Assembly (NCBI RefSeq): GCF_016827675.1
Contig: NZ_JAERJA010000001.1
Coordinates: 1-64,000, forward strand
Direction of reading: 5' to 3'
DNA from: Nocardioides limicola
GTDB lineage: Bacteria > Actinomycetota > Actinomycetes > Propionibacteriales > Nocardioidaceae
Length of the DNA stretch: 64,000 nt
Shown in pieces: positions 63,524 to 64,000 of this stretch (position 1 is its first letter; every line of letters begins with the position of its first letter). The position numbers were made by a program, and so were the translations under genes. Under the pieces are notes generated by a model. The model was not told the DNA's origin. It did not search any database and saw only the letters and a program-made list of their open reading frames with translations.

Positions 63524-64000
63524 CCCGGATCATCGCCGGCGTGGCCGGCGGTCGCCGCCTGCAGACACCCCGAGGGTTGGACACCCGGCCGACCTCGGAT
63601 CGGGTCAGGGAGGCCCTGTTCTCGGCCCTGGAGGCCTGGTCGGGACTGGCCGGGGTCCGGTTCCTCGATCTGTACGCCGGCACCGGCGCGGTCGGCCTGG
63701 AGGCCTGGTCCCGCGGGGCCAGTTGGGTGACCCTGGTCGAGTCGGACCGGCGTACCGCAGCCCTGATCACCGCGAACGCCCGCAGCATCGGCTGTGACCT
63801 GGCCCGGGTGGTCGCCGGGCCGGTGGCCGCGACGCTGGCCCGAGGCGCCGACCACGGGTACGACATCGTCTTCGCCGACCCGCCGTACCCGCTGCCCGAC
63901 GACGACGTGGCGGGGGATCTGGCCGCGCTGGTCTCCGGGGGGTGGCTGGCCGAGGACGCCCTGGTGGTGGTGGAACGCTCCGGCCGCAGCCGCGAGCCAC
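63520..64000 (+). CDS. rsmD: 16S rRNA (guanine(966)-N2)-methyltransferase, 3' end beyond window
   Basis: The first 160 residues are present. The protein starts RIIAGVAGGRRLQTP and has TSDRVREALFSALEAW, the SAM motif FLDLYAGTGAVGLEAWSRGA, and the catalytic motif IVFADPPYPL, as in RsmD, which methylates G966 of 16S rRNA. The GTG at 63520 overlaps recG (GTGA). The gene continues past base 64000. Confidence 0.94.
   Translation, partial: MTRIIAGVAGGRRLQTPRGLDTRPTSDRVREALFSALEAWSGLAGVRFLDLYAGTGAVGLEAWSRGASWVTLVESDRRTAALITANARSIGCDLARVVAGPVAATLARGADHGYDIVFADPPYPLPDDDVAGDLAALVSGGWLAEDALVVVERSGRSREP

Noticed and set aside
1-64000. tRNA or rRNA genes
   Set aside because: I examined the intergenic gaps and saw no cloverleaf or rRNA-like sequence; a tRNAscan run would be needed to exclude one fully.

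Overview
The window is very GC-rich chromosomal DNA from an actinobacterium. Evidence for this is a dcw cluster that ends in sepF, yggT and a Wag31-type divIVA, a HisA of the PriA type, two mycothiol/DinB-fold enzymes, two DnaE polymerases, a DUF222-HNH gene, and frequent GTG starts with GTGA or ATGA gene overlaps. The gene order and the short palindromic repeats ending in GGTGGTCGAGT suggest Propionibacteriales, probably Nocardioidaceae. That placement is inference; there is no rRNA gene to test it.

Layout. 1-1.2 kb: a DUF222-HNH gene broken by a REP-like palindrome, then a cluster of the same palindrome. 1.2-6.6 kb: a DHFR-fold reductase with an AraC/DinB-type regulator, a polyprenyl diphosphate synthase divergent from metF, a phytoene desaturase-like oxidoreductase and a YbaK deacylase. 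6.7-13 kb: a damage-response operon headed by a near-perfect LexA box: DUF6504 protein, HEPN protein, DnaE2, methyltransferase, DinB. 13-18 kb: a DUF3040 membrane protein and the MoxR/DUF58/transglutaminase trio. 18-37.5 kb: the division and cell wall cluster from mraZ to divIVA. It has a four-copy MraZ box, a probable mraW RNA leader, a convergent mycothiol-type gene between ftsQ and ftsZ, and a strong terminator after divIVA. 37.6-41 kb: a DksA/TraR protein with 16 KKAPA repeats, lspA, an RluD-type synthase, six 22-bp intergenic repeats and a lipoprotein. 41-48.6 kb: replicative dnaE, a membrane protein, a DUF3352 protein, a VapBC-like toxin-antitoxin pair and a LON-domain protein. 48.6-59.2 kb: hisDCBHAF, then a TIGR03085-type gene and a heterodimeric ABC exporter, then hisI and a Trp-associated membrane protein. 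59.2-64 kb: rpmB (opposite strand), a DhaL/DAK2 protein, recG and the start of rsmD.

Most of the window is conserved core genome. The dcw genes make lipid II precursors (murC-F, mraY, murG), polymerise and cross-link them (ftsW, ftsI) and build the Z ring (ftsZ, sepF, ftsQ, ftsL, divIVA). The LexA-box operon looks like a mutagenic repair module parallel to the ImuA/ImuB/DnaE2 cassette of mycobacteria. I found no wholly new system. The least ordinary items are the HEPN protein inside the SOS operon, a 20-codon ORF that exactly bridges yggS and sepF, the palindrome at the ftsZ promoter region, the 22-bp repeat array, the lysine-rich DksA tail and the REP-disrupted HNH gene.
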